A stretch of DNA of 33,298 bases from Paracoccaceae bacterium (GTDB lineage: Bacteria > Pseudomonadota > Alphaproteobacteria > Rhodobacterales > Rhodobacteraceae), in NCBI GenBank assembly GCA_027486345.1, contig JAIXPH010000031.1:1-33298 (forward strand), in the 5' to 3' direction. Every line of letters starts with the position of its first letter. The first letter of the stretch is position 1. The notes below the pieces were generated by a model, which worked only from the letters and a program-made list of their open reading frames with translations, was not told where the DNA came from and ran no database searches. Position numbers and translations under genes: made by a program. Shown in pieces: positions 22,801-30,544 of the stretch.

Positions 22801-23062
22801 GATCATCGTGCGCAATTCCATCCTTCTGGTCGATTTCATCCGGGGCGAAGGGGCGGTGACGGTGGACAGCCTGATCCGCGCCGGGACCATCCGCTTCAAG
22901 CCGATCTTCCTGACCGCCGTGGCCGCGATGATCGGGGCCGTGGTGATCCTTGCCGACCCGATCTTTCAGGGTCTGGCGATCTCGCTGCTGTTCGGGCTGA
23001 TGACCTCAACCCTGCTGACTGTCCTCGTCATTCCCGCCATCTATCGGCTGTTTCGCACCTGA
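19859..23062 (+). CDS. RND-family efflux transporter (AcrB/MexB-like)
   Basis: A 1067-residue inner-membrane proton antiporter with the RND duplicated layout: TM1 near residues 17-41, a large periplasmic loop, TM2-6, TM7 near 560, a second loop, and TM8-12. The proton-relay aspartates are D422-D423 in FSIGILVDDAIVVIENIARH (like AcrB D407-D408). The second half has GIIVRNSILLVDFI. A His/Asp-rich stretch (HAHDDRMGGHDVAHGG) occurs in the central cytoplasmic loop and could bind metal. Substrate is unknown. No outer-membrane channel gene is in the operon, so a shared TolC would be needed. Confidence 0.93.
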   Translation: MSKGSAGPLGIAGTLTRAFIASSLTPLFILAALAAGLVALGALPREEEPQISVPMVDIHVQAQGLRAEDAVKLVTEPLEVIVKGINGVEHVYSSTRDDQVLVMARFKVGTSAEDAILRVHDKVRANLDRIPHGIPEPLIVGRGIDDVAILSVTLSAEPGQTAAANDLTRIARALQAEVAKTQDVGLTYLVGEATEAIRIAPDPDRLALFGVTLQQLGQKVEQANRTLNTGLVRDGGEQVALVAGETLTAPADVANLMLTTRDGRPVYVADVADVSFVPDTSDRIVSHLTRAEDGSVTRSPAVTLAVAKRAGANAVVVAEAALHRIEALRGSLIPEGVTLTVTRDYGETANEKANELLFHLGLATVSIIGLVLVAIGWREAVVVAIVIPVTILLTLFAAWIMGYTLNRVSLFALIFSIGILVDDAIVVIENIARHWAMRDGRDRSRAAIDAVAEVGNPTIVATLTVVAALLPMLFVSGLMGPYMSPIPANASAAMIFSFFVAVVITPWLMVKIAGKADMSAHAHDDRMGGHDVAHGGVMERAYAAVARPLLASKRRSLTFLLVTAALSFGALGLLYTQHVTVKLLPFDNKSELSVMIDLPEGSSTEATDRVAQDIAARVMDLPEVTSVQTHAATAAPFNFNGLVRHSYLRQEPHLGEVAINLTPKTDRERSSHEIALDIRNRITGMDMPAGTSLKVVEPPPGPPVIATLLAEIYGPTPEARRAAAAKVEAAFRSVPFIVDVDNSFGDPARRLRATVSTDDLEFFGVQEQDVFDTLALLNGSKTVGYSHRGAGRSPIPLILQRAKGDRSLDERFLTTPIPANTLPGARGVVELGDVLRVSEERTSFPIFRHNGRAAEMVQAELAGAFEAPLYGMLAVGRALDGIDGAPAIRLNGQPEDETTPTLVWDGEWEVTWVTFRDMGAAFGVALLGIYILVVAQFGSFKLPLVILTPIPLTFLGIMAGHWLFGAPFSATSMIGFIALAGIIVRNSILLVDFIRGEGAVTVDSLIRAGTIRFKPIFLTAVAAMIGAVVILADPIFQGLAISLLFGLMTSTLLTVLVIPAIYRLFRT

Positions 23063-23068
23063 TCCGGC

Positions 23069-23091
23069 GGCGGGCCGGATCGCGGCCCGCC
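23069..23091 (+). terminator. Stem-loop between the RND gene and the DUF2892 gene
   Basis: GGCGGGCC (23069-23076) pairs with GGCCCGCC (23084-23091) around 7 nt. Without a T run it is probably a partial terminator or mRNA stabiliser. The ribosome site AAAGGAAA for the next gene follows at about 23101-23108. Confidence 0.55.
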
Positions 23092-23112
23092 CCCTTTCTG
23101 AAAGGAAACCAC

Positions 23113-23316
23113 ATGACCCTCGACCGTTCCGTGATGCTCTTTGCCGGAACCATGGTGCTGGCCAGCGTTCTGCTGACGGCCTTTGTCTCGGCCCATTTTG
23201 TCTGGTTCACCGTCTTCATCGGCCTGAACCTGATCCAATCCGCCGTCACCGGCTTTTGCCCGGCGGCGATGCTGTTCAAGGCTGTCGGCATCCGACCCGG
23301 CCGCGCGTTCGACTGA
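23113..23316 (+). CDS. DUF2892 small inner-membrane protein
   Basis: A 67-residue protein with two hydrophobic segments (about 8-28 and 30-48) and the DUF2892 signature NLIQSAVTGFCPAAMLFKAVGI near the C-terminus, including the conserved FCP cysteine. The same domain is the membrane part of YgaP-type rhodaneses. It follows the RND gene by 50 nt with a good ribosome site (AAAGGAAA), so it is the third gene of the efflux operon. The domain often occurs near sulfide- or persulfide-responsive genes; a link to sulfur stress is an inference. Confidence 0.88.
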   Translation: MTLDRSVMLFAGTMVLASVLLTAFVSAHFVWFTVFIGLNLIQSAVTGFCPAAMLFKAVGIRPGRAFD

Positions 23317-23504
23317 CCACTGTCTTGGACGGTCTCGCGCCGGTTGACCCGCAGGCGGCCGTCACGCGGCACGCGATGCGCCGGTTCCGGCCGCATGGCA
23401 CAGGCCGACCACAGCGGCGGAAACGGCGGCCCCGGCACGACGGACCGCAGCCGATCCATCCGCAGCGGAGCGGTCACCGCAAGAAGGGACGACCGGCACC
23501 GGAC

Positions 23505-24818
23505 TCACCCAAGGGCAAGAAGCACCGACACCGCCGAGCGCAATTCGTTCGTCGTCATCCCGGATGTCGCGCAGAGCGCCGCCAAGGCGGAAAGCGGCAC
23601 CGCGACAATCTCTGGCAAGGCGCAGAGGTCGCGCCCAAGACGCGAGTCGCCCAGATCATGGATCGCGTAATCCGTCACGACCTTCATGAACCGACCACCT
23701 TCGTCGGATTGCTTGGCAGAGAGGATCGGCGGGTCTGGCATGGCCTCGCCAAGCGCGGCCAGAAGCGGAGAACAGGGCACATCCGTCTGGACGGTCGGCC
23801 CGAACTGCACCCCCTCGGCAAAGCCGGGTTCCGGCGACAGGCGCAGAAGCACGCATTTGCAGCCATCGCAATCGGCCAATATCAGCCGGGCGATGTGGGT
23901 CTGGGCAGAGGTCAGGAACGGCTGATCCCAGGCCTCGACCTCTCGGCCTTCGATCCGGACGCGAAAACAGGCGATCCCGGCCTGCAGCCCCAAGTCATCC
24001 TCCGCCATCTGTGCCCCCTGCCACCCCGGCAGGGTATCGAGGGGGATCTGACGCAGCGCGGCCCGATGCGCCTGTCGCGCGCTGTGCAACCGGTCGGTCG
24101 CGCGGGCGACGGCCCGGTCGCTGTCCACCGCCATCGAGGCGCAAAGCGCGGCGCGCAGGTTGGGCGAGCGCCATCCGGAGTCGCCGCTGAACAGCGGACC
24201 ATCCGCGCGCAGCAGGCCCCAGTCGCCCGAAACGATGGTGGAGCGCGCGTCGGTATTGATCAGGAAATCCAGTGCCAAGGCCACCCTGACGTCATCCGCA
24301 TCGAACCAGCGCCAGTTGGCGTGATCCGGCGGACTGGCGTGATCGAGGATCACGGTCGCATTGTTGTTGAACTTGCCAAGGAACTTGGTGCCCTGTTCGG
24401 ATTGTGCAAGACCAAGGGTGCCTGCCCCGTCCGGTGTCAGAAAATGCTCGAGATAAGGCGTGGCTTGTCCGCCGTGGCGGCGCAGGTAGTTGGACCGCGT
24501 GGCCTGCACGGTCGGGCCGACCTGCACAATGCCGATGGTCCCCGGTTCGGCCTTCGCCTGCAAAAGCCAGTGGATGCGGCCCGCGTGCCGGGTGACGCAA
24601 AACCCCAGAATCCCGATTTCCGGCTGGTCGATCATCGCAAAGCGGCGAGGGTCGCCCTGACCATCATCATATTCCACCGCGATCACCGAAAAGAACGCGC
24701 CCAGACGATGGGCGATCCGGTCACGGCTTTGTCCCCAGTCGCGGCAGGCGGACAGCGCGATGGGATGGACCTCACGTTCCATCGCGGCCCGTCTTGAGCC
24801 GATCCAATCAGCGATCAT
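23505..24818 (-). CDS. NDP-hexose 2,3-dehydratase (EvaA/TylX3-like)
   Basis: A 437-residue enzyme of the family that removes water across C2-C3 of NDP-4-keto-6-deoxyhexose, the first committed step to 2-deoxy and 2,6-dideoxy sugars. Family hallmarks are DQPEIGILGFCV (65-76), IHWLLQAKAEPGTIGIVQVG (82-101), PTVQATRSNYLRRHGG (102-117), PYLEHF, LAQSEQGTKFLGKFN and FLINTDARSTI. The C-terminal half repeats the pattern more loosely (AWDQPFLTSAQT, VLLRLSPEPG, VQFGPTVQTD), as expected for the internal duplication in this family. It overlaps the upstream GT2 gene by 11 nt and ends the operon. The usual partners (4,6-dehydratase, 3-ketoreductase) are not in the window. Confidence 0.88.
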   Translation of the reverse strand: MIADWIGSRRAAMEREVHPIALSACRDWGQSRDRIAHRLGAFFSVIAVEYDDGQGDPRRFAMIDQPEIGILGFCVTRHAGRIHWLLQAKAEPGTIGIVQVGPTVQATRSNYLRRHGGQATPYLEHFLTPDGAGTLGLAQSEQGTKFLGKFNNNATVILDHASPPDHANWRWFDADDVRVALALDFLINTDARSTIVSGDWGLLRADGPLFSGDSGWRSPNLRAALCASMAVDSDRAVARATDRLHSARQAHRAALRQIPLDTLPGWQGAQMAEDDLGLQAGIACFRVRIEGREVEAWDQPFLTSAQTHIARLILADCDGCKCVLLRLSPEPGFAEGVQFGPTVQTDVPCSPLLAALGEAMPDPPILSAKQSDEGGRFMKVVTDYAIHDLGDSRLGRDLCALPEIVAVPLSALAALCATSGMTTNELRSAVSVLLALG

Positions 24819-25854
24819 TCAAGGCGTCCTTTGCAAAGCGCACAAGGTCTTCAAGGGGTGGCGGCACGGCGAGGTGTTCGCCGGTGCGGGACTGCAAGAG
24901 CCTTGCCATGCGCCAACCGGGGGCAAAGCCCTTGGCCCGCAAGAGCACGTCAAAGGCGTCCACGCCGTCGCGCAGATAGGCGTCCGCCTCGGCCTCACCC
25001 AAGGCGGCGAGCGCCTCGCGCACCTCCGGATCGGCAGCGCGCGGCGGGACCGCAGCCGCCGTGGCCGCGCGATGGCTTTCGGCAACCGCCTGCCGGGACG
25101 TCTCGGCGCTTGAGGACAGCACAAGGTCGGTAAAGTCGGCCAGACCGAAGCGGTCTTCGGCATAGGACGGAACCCCGCTGTGCCTGGGCAGCGTGCAGTC
25201 CTTCAGCACGGTCACGGTGGGAAGATCGCGATAGGAAATCCCCGCGCGCCATGCCCGCAACAGCCAGTTTTGCGGAGACATGCGGTACAGGGTCGCCGCA
25301 GGGCTGAACGGGCCGATCATCAGGGCCGTTTGCCGGCGCACAACCCAGGTCGAGATCGGCTCGAACCAGAAATTGGGGTGAAAGAAGGCATCGCGCAGGG
25401 TCCGGTGGCTGGCCGAAATCTCGGCCACCATCGGCATGCCGCTTTTCGGGTCGGTCAGGGCGATGCCCGCCGCCGTTGTCACCAGATCGACCGTCGGATC
25501 CGCCAGCGCGGCCAGACTGGTTTCAAGATGATCCGGCAACCAAAGGTCGTCATGGTTCAGAAAGGCGATCACATCCCCTGTGGCCACAGCCATGCCGACA
25601 GAGTTCGGCGTCGATTGTTCCCCACACCGGTGCGGCAGGTTGACATAGCGCAGCCGCGGCTCGGCGATCCCGGCAAGCACCTCGGCGGTCTCGGCTTTGC
25701 AGTGATCGCCGACAACCAGGATCTCGTGACAGGGCACCGTTTGCCTAAGGACGCTTTCGATGGCGAGGCTCAGGTTGAAAGGCCGGTCGTAGGTTGCAAT
25801 CACGACAGTGACACGGGGGGCCTCCTCCCGTTTCGCAGGGGTGTGGTCCGTCAT
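24808..25854 (-). CDS. Family 2 glycosyltransferase
   Basis: A 348-residue GT2 enzyme. The N-terminal GT-A domain is clear: VTVVIATYDRPFNLSLAIES (about 15-34), HEILVVGDHC, and the DxD-type motif in GDVIAFLNHDDLWLPDHLE. The C-terminal third (from about 240) is Ala/Glu-rich helical sequence without a recognised domain. It starts 1 nt after the stop of the sulfotransferase-like gene and overlaps the dehydratase downstream, so all are one transcript. It likely transfers a sugar to a surface glycan or product; the dehydratase neighbour makes a deoxysugar donor plausible. Confidence 0.87.
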   Translation of the reverse strand: MTDHTPAKREEAPRVTVVIATYDRPFNLSLAIESVLRQTVPCHEILVVGDHCKAETAEVLAGIAEPRLRYVNLPHRCGEQSTPNSVGMAVATGDVIAFLNHDDLWLPDHLETSLAALADPTVDLVTTAAGIALTDPKSGMPMVAEISASHRTLRDAFFHPNFWFEPISTWVVRRQTALMIGPFSPAATLYRMSPQNWLLRAWRAGISYRDLPTVTVLKDCTLPRHSGVPSYAEDRFGLADFTDLVLSSSAETSRQAVAESHRAATAAAVPPRAADPEVREALAALGEAEADAYLRDGVDAFDVLLRAKGFAPGWRMARLLQSRTGEHLAVPPPLEDLVRFAKDALNDR

Positions 25855-25855
25855 C

Positions 25856-27070
25856 TCATGTCTCCGATCTCGGTGTTCCCTGCCCTGTCGAAGGGGCCGG
25901 CACGTCACGCCTGAGGCGCCAGGGGCGGTTTTCCTTTCGCCCCGATGTGAGGAAATGGCTGATCGGGTCCACCCCGGCCGCCACAAGGTCCGGGTTGCGC
26001 AGCAGATAGACCGCCGGATCAAAGCCCATGGGCAAGGCCGGATGGCGATTGTCTTGCTGCTGGTCCGACGATGGCCGGGCCAATTCCGCAAGGATGACGC
26101 GGGCAAGCTCACGATCCGTTTCCTGCACCGCCAGCGGCTGGGCGTCCTGTACCCGCACCTCGGTGGCCAAGGCATCTTCGGGCGGCAGGCAGGCGTTGAT
26201 CCGTTCAATCGTGGGCCGGAACTGGGCGAGGATGCGCGCATGCAGATTAGGATCATAGGGTTCTGGCGCGGGTGCGGGGGTGCTGCGCGCCGACAGCGTC
26301 CTCATCACCACATCCGTCAGATCGGGGTCGCCGGTCTCTTGCAGCAGGTCAATCGCCAAGGCCGTCCGCGACGCCGACTCTGACGCATTGATGCGCAATC
26401 CGGGGCGATCAAAGGCCAAGAGACCGGGCTCTGCCAGCTTCAATGCCTGCAAGGTGCCGCCGACGATATTCTCGCGCAGGCGCTCATAGCGCAGGACCGT
26501 CATCGGGCAGCCCATATCCGCCATGGCGTCAAAGTAGGTCAGCATGGAGGCCGGCTGGGTGCCGGTCAAAACCTCCGCGACATAGGCCTCAAAGCCCTGC
26601 GTGAAAAGCTGTGCCCGGACCTGCTGTTTCCACATCGATAGAAGAAAGTCGAAGGGGTCGCGCACAAGACAAAGAAGCTCTGGGTCATGACGCCGCGCGA
26701 GTTGCGTCAGGAAAGCAGACAGCCGGTCCGCGGGCACAAGCGGGAAGAGTTCGCCGGAAATCAGGACGATATCAAACAGCGTTTCACCAACAAGCTGGCA
26801 AATGCCGTTGGCGACACGCGGCGAAAAGCGGAACTGGAAATCCTTGGCCTGCCCGTGGTCAAAGATCTCGTCGCCCGCAGCCTGCCGCATCAGAATGGGC
26901 AGGTTTCCGACGGCCAGTCCGGCCGCGATGTTATGGGCAGGCTCCGGGCACGGATAATCGATGCCCTGCACGGCCAGCTCTTCCACGGCACTGGAAAAGA
27001 AGACCTGCAAGGCAGAGCTTCCGGTCTTGTGAAAGCCAATGTGCAGAATGACGCGCCGTCTGTCAGTCAT
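25856..27070 (-). CDS. Sulfotransferase-like protein with C-terminal NPD repeat
   Basis: A 404-residue protein opening with the 5'-PAPS-binding loop of sulfotransferases, VILHIGFHKTGSSALQVFF (7-25), and a probable 3'-phosphate site in LLCLVRDPFDFLLSMWKQQ. The C-terminal 40 residues before a Pro/Arg-rich tail read FDPAVYLLRNPDLVAAGVDP followed by ISHFLTSGRKENRPW. This short motif recurs in proteins of polysaccharide clusters, often glycosyltransferases. It sits between two glycosyltransferase genes in the operon, so sulfation of the assembled glycan is the likely role. Starts 6 nt after the upstream gene. Confidence 0.82.
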   Translation of the reverse strand: MTDRRRVILHIGFHKTGSSALQVFFSSAVEELAVQGIDYPCPEPAHNIAAGLAVGNLPILMRQAAGDEIFDHGQAKDFQFRFSPRVANGICQLVGETLFDIVLISGELFPLVPADRLSAFLTQLARRHDPELLCLVRDPFDFLLSMWKQQVRAQLFTQGFEAYVAEVLTGTQPASMLTYFDAMADMGCPMTVLRYERLRENIVGGTLQALKLAEPGLLAFDRPGLRINASESASRTALAIDLLQETGDPDLTDVVMRTLSARSTPAPAPEPYDPNLHARILAQFRPTIERINACLPPEDALATEVRVQDAQPLAVQETDRELARVILAELARPSSDQQQDNRHPALPMGFDPAVYLLRNPDLVAAGVDPISHFLTSGRKENRPWRLRRDVPAPSTGQGTPRSET

Positions 27071-27076
27071 GGGACA

Positions 27077-29371
27077 TTACATTCGATTCAGGTTCGATTG
27101 TTCGACATGTCGCCGCAGCATGGCCCGGTCCGCCCCCGTCGCGTCCGCCAGACTGTCAATCGCCGCGGCGGAGTCCCGCAAGACCGCCGTCTTGACAAAG
27201 GGGTTTCCATTTTTCAGCAGGGCAAGCCATGCGTGATGCGCTGGGCTGAAGGGCGGCAGCATGTCGGCGCTGCGGCCAAAAATATCGTGCATCCCGAACA
27301 GGATCTGATGGCTGGGGTCCGGCAGAGCATCGCACAGGGCAAACAGCGGAATTTCGTATTTCTGGATGATCAGGTCCTTGTCGGGAAAATTCTCGACCGA
27401 CGCCCAAAAGGATCGAAGCGCGGCAGAGGCAAGATTGCGACCGGACCAGCCAAAGAAATAGCTTTGCGCATGGTATTTGTGGATCGTGCAATCGGTCAGG
27501 GCAAAGAACCCGGCATCCGTGCTGCGGAGCCGTTCGACCATCCCCGACAAGGGGTGGAACGGGCCAACCACGCTGTCATTGGCAAAGATCAGACGCTTGG
27601 CGGTCCACACTTCCGGCAGCCTTCGCAGCAGATCCGCCCAAGCGCCAAAATCAAAGCCAAGGTTTTGGCGAAGCACCACGGCATCGGCCACGCGCGCCCA
27701 ACCATCACAAATGGCGATATCCACATTGTCCACCGCAAGACACAGCACGACCTTCAGTCCGGACTGTCGCAATTCCCGCAAATACTGCGCCGTGAATTCG
27801 GGCAGTTGCCCATAGGGCGCGTGGGCCACGAAAAGACAGATGTCGGACGCAGGGGTAACCGTTCTGGGCGGCAGCGGGACCTCCCACCGACGTGACGGCG
27901 CATCCCGGAGCGGTTCCGCAACCTCTGGCCTTGGCGGCGGCGTTCTGAAAAACTGTGCAAAACCATCCGTCTGGCGCTGGACCTCGGGCTGAGCGCGGCA
28001 AATCTCCTCGGCCGCCAGAACGCGGACGGCCCCATGGCGCGCGCAAATCTGGAGAAATCCATCGGACACCAGTTTGTCTCGGTGCTCGGATTCAATGCTG
28101 CCCGACTGGGAATGGTGGACATAGACATCGTCAACCAGACAGGGATAGAGACCAAGATCGATCAGGCGCAGTGCCAGATCCTGCACCTCCCAATAGCCGC
28201 GCGGATATGTCGTGGCATCCAGACCACCGGCCGCCTCATAATGATCCCGCCGCAGCATCAGGCAAAAACCGCTCAGAAACGGAAGTTTTGGATAGGTGGC
28301 CAGACCATTGGCGCGCACATAGCCCGCCCGCTTTTCCGTCATGCGGGACGTCTCTTTTTCGAGACCCTCTTGCGGCAAAGCCCGCGAAGAAATCGTCTGG
28401 TAATAGGCCTTGTTCGACAGGGGTCCGGCCATCGCATGGCGGCCATCAGCGGCAAGCCCGCGCCAAAGTCCGGTCATCCAACCGGGCGAAACAATCGTGT
28501 CGCTGTTCAGGAGGATGAAGAAAGGAGCCTCACTTTCTGCAATGCCAGCGGTCACACTTCTGGTAAAACCCAGGTTCACGGTGTTCCGGACAAGCACGAC
28601 ATCGGCATGTTTGGCCACATAGCGGTCAAGCCAGGATTTGGTCACGCGATCGGATGCGTCATCCACCAGAATGATCTTTCGCAACGCCGGATCGTGCCAT
28701 CGCCGGATTGAGGCGAGGCAATCCGCAAGATCGCGCACGGCATTGTGCACCGGGATCACGATGTCGATGGAGCCGCTCTCAGGCTCGGACCATGGCAACC
28801 ACGGCTCGTCCGGGCTGGAAAGATCAACCTGCAATCCCAAGGCATTGACGAATTCATGATATCGGCTGGTGTCGCCGGATTGCATGAAACGGCCAAAGTG
28901 CTGCGAAAAAAGCTCGCGCGCGATGATCATCTTCGGGTTGGTTTCGACCAGAAGTGCCGTCTCGACCACGCTGACTTCGTAATTCCCTTCAGCAAAGGCG
29001 ACGCGTTGCTGCAGCATGGCCTGCATCGGAGCATGCTCGCCGTCCGCCGGATATTGGGCCAGCAGAGCACGCGCCCGCGTCAGATCGTTCTGTCGAATGC
29101 TCACTTCAATCTGGACAGCCAAGGCGGCCTTGAACGTCGGGTCCAACCGCAATATCGCGTCGGCATAGAGTTCGGCATGGTCAATCGCGCCAAGCCTGAT
29201 GCAGGTTTCAGACAAGAGATAAAGGATCTGGGCATCCTGTGACCCAATCCGATGCGCCTGAATCAGGTCACGATATGCGTCGATCATTCTGCCTTCGAAG
29301 AAAGCGGACATCGCCTGAGACACATGGATCTTCTTGTGGTGCGGCAGGTCCGTGCTATCGTTAAAATCCAT
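27077..29371 (-). CDS. TPR - GT2 glycosyltransferase - RgpF-like fusion protein
   Basis: A 764-residue protein in three parts. Residues about 15-165 are TPR-like helical repeats (AILRLDPTFKAALAVQIEVS). Residues about 205-450 are a GT2 domain with SIDIVIPVHNAVRDL, FFILLNSDTIVSPGW and LPFLSGFCLMLRR. Residues about 515-740 match the rhamnan-synthesis RgpF region (VAHAPYGQLPEFTAQYLREL, NLGFDFGAWADLL, FANDSVVGPFHPL, HAQSYFFGWSG). RgpF-type domains are found in polyrhamnose and O-antigen assembly. It is the first gene of the four-gene minus-strand operon. The ribosome site before 29371 is weak. Confidence 0.87.
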   Translation of the reverse strand: MDFNDSTDLPHHKKIHVSQAMSAFFEGRMIDAYRDLIQAHRIGSQDAQILYLLSETCIRLGAIDHAELYADAILRLDPTFKAALAVQIEVSIRQNDLTRARALLAQYPADGEHAPMQAMLQQRVAFAEGNYEVSVVETALLVETNPKMIIARELFSQHFGRFMQSGDTSRYHEFVNALGLQVDLSSPDEPWLPWSEPESGSIDIVIPVHNAVRDLADCLASIRRWHDPALRKIILVDDASDRVTKSWLDRYVAKHADVVLVRNTVNLGFTRSVTAGIAESEAPFFILLNSDTIVSPGWMTGLWRGLAADGRHAMAGPLSNKAYYQTISSRALPQEGLEKETSRMTEKRAGYVRANGLATYPKLPFLSGFCLMLRRDHYEAAGGLDATTYPRGYWEVQDLALRLIDLGLYPCLVDDVYVHHSQSGSIESEHRDKLVSDGFLQICARHGAVRVLAAEEICRAQPEVQRQTDGFAQFFRTPPPRPEVAEPLRDAPSRRWEVPLPPRTVTPASDICLFVAHAPYGQLPEFTAQYLRELRQSGLKVVLCLAVDNVDIAICDGWARVADAVVLRQNLGFDFGAWADLLRRLPEVWTAKRLIFANDSVVGPFHPLSGMVERLRSTDAGFFALTDCTIHKYHAQSYFFGWSGRNLASAALRSFWASVENFPDKDLIIQKYEIPLFALCDALPDPSHQILFGMHDIFGRSADMLPPFSPAHHAWLALLKNGNPFVKTAVLRDSAAAIDSLADATGADRAMLRRHVEQSNLNRM

Positions 29372-29944
29372 GTCGTGCCCAATTTTTTGGTGACAGTCCT
29401 TGGTGCCGGACTGCCAGTTTCATTTCTGTCGATTCGCTGAAAACGTGATCTGTCAATCTCTGCGGGACCTTCAGAGGGATCACGCAAGAATTCTGAGCCA
29501 TGCGCACCGGAGAAAATCGGTGAACAAGGGACGCACTCTGGTTGCTTATTTCCGGCGCAAGCGGTGGTCTGTCAGTGCCTCTGGACGCGCCGGACCTGTC
29601 TTCGATTTTCCGGCGGCGGCCTGAATGTTCTTTGTTAATATTGCTTAAGATCGATTTCCGGACAAGCGTTTTCGCCTCTGGCGGTCGCAGTGTGCCGAAG
29701 GATGAAGGCGTCGGACCGGTCGGCGGTTTGGCGACGTCCGATCCCGCCCCGGCGCCCCATCGCGTGGATGATGCCGGGCTTGCGCTGGCAAAGGCGCACC
29801 GGACGCGGGCCAAGGTCATGGCAGCCATCGCCGCCACGGCCCGCTGACCAATGGGCGGGGGATGAACCTGTATCGGCATCAGATCGGAAGCCCCGACCGG
29901 CATCGGCCTGCCCTCCTTGGGCCCCAAGCCGGATCGGACAAGGT
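29372..29944. other. 573-base stretch with no convincing gene
   Basis: Frames here carry no recognisable domain and have Arg/Pro/Ser-rich compositions typical of shadow frames. The right half (about 29690-29944) is GC-rich. The left half is more AT-rich (a clear patch at 29630-29660) and should hold the promoter of the minus-strand glycosyltransferase operon. CAGTCC (29394-29399) and GGACTG (29408-29413) form a 6-bp hairpin in the presumed 5' leader. Confidence 0.6.
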
Positions 29945-30544
29945 TCATCGCTCCAACGCGCCGAACACGTGCCCCAGCACGCCGTTGCCGGTCACGCAAA
30001 GCCGGAACCAGTTTTCGCCGACGATCACATCGGTCGTGATGACAAGCGCATCCTGCGGATGCGGTTTGCGGCAGGTGATCCGGGTGAGCAGGAGCTTGGC
30101 TCCGCCCTGTCCTTGGCCTGCGGGACGGCAGTGCCACATCGCATGGAGTTTCGCCGCCTGGATGAGGCGCGGCCAGACCTCCGCCTCGCTGACTGACCCG
30201 TCGCGCAGGGCTGGGGGTCGCATCTGCGTGCGTCCCTCCGCTTGGGTGATGTCCGGCAGGAAATCGGCGAATCTGTCGGGCTGATGCGCCACGCTGACGG
30301 GCGTGTCTGTCGTGACGAAAGAGAAGGTCCGCTCCCCGACCCGCGCAGTGGCCGGGGCGTCGGCCCTCATCCCTTCGTCCATCACCACGTGCACGCCGGG
30401 ACGCAGTTTCTGCCGCAGGCGCAGGTCAATGGGCACGGGAGGCACGCCCGGCGGTTGGAACCGATCAAGGAAATTCAGCAGCGTGGTGGAATGCACATAA
30501 TCCCGCGTCCCGATCAGGGGGAAGGCCTCCAGGATCGTGGTCAT
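29945..30544 (-). CDS. Unrecognised protein coupled to ACP and alpha/beta hydrolase
   Basis: A 199-residue protein that I do not recognise. It begins MTTILEAFPLIGTRDYVHST and contains several beta-strand-like stretches (VPIDLRLRQKLRPGVHVVMD; the C-terminal ALVITTDVIVGENWFRLCVT). It has no signal peptide, membrane segment or catalytic motif that I can name. Its start overlaps the hydrolase stop (ATGA), so the two are translationally coupled and part of an ACP-hydrolase-unknown transcript. That coding support makes it a real gene. A function with an acyl substrate is an inference from neighbours only. Confidence 0.7.
   Translation of the reverse strand: MTTILEAFPLIGTRDYVHSTTLLNFLDRFQPPGVPPVPIDLRLRQKLRPGVHVVMDEGMRADAPATARVGERTFSFVTTDTPVSVAHQPDRFADFLPDITQAEGRTQMRPPALRDGSVSEAEVWPRLIQAAKLHAMWHCRPAGQGQGGAKLLLTRITCRKPHPQDALVITTDVIVGENWFRLCVTGNGVLGHVFGALER

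Noticed and set aside
23317-23504. Possible small gene between the DUF2892 and dehydratase genes
   Set aside because: Only shadow-like frames occur, none with a ribosome site or recognisable sequence; the stretch separates two convergent operons.
29361-30137. 258-codon minus-strand frame across the gene-free gap
   Set aside because: Arg/Pro/Ser-rich, overlapping the real unknown gene in another frame and running over a promoter-like region; no domain seen.
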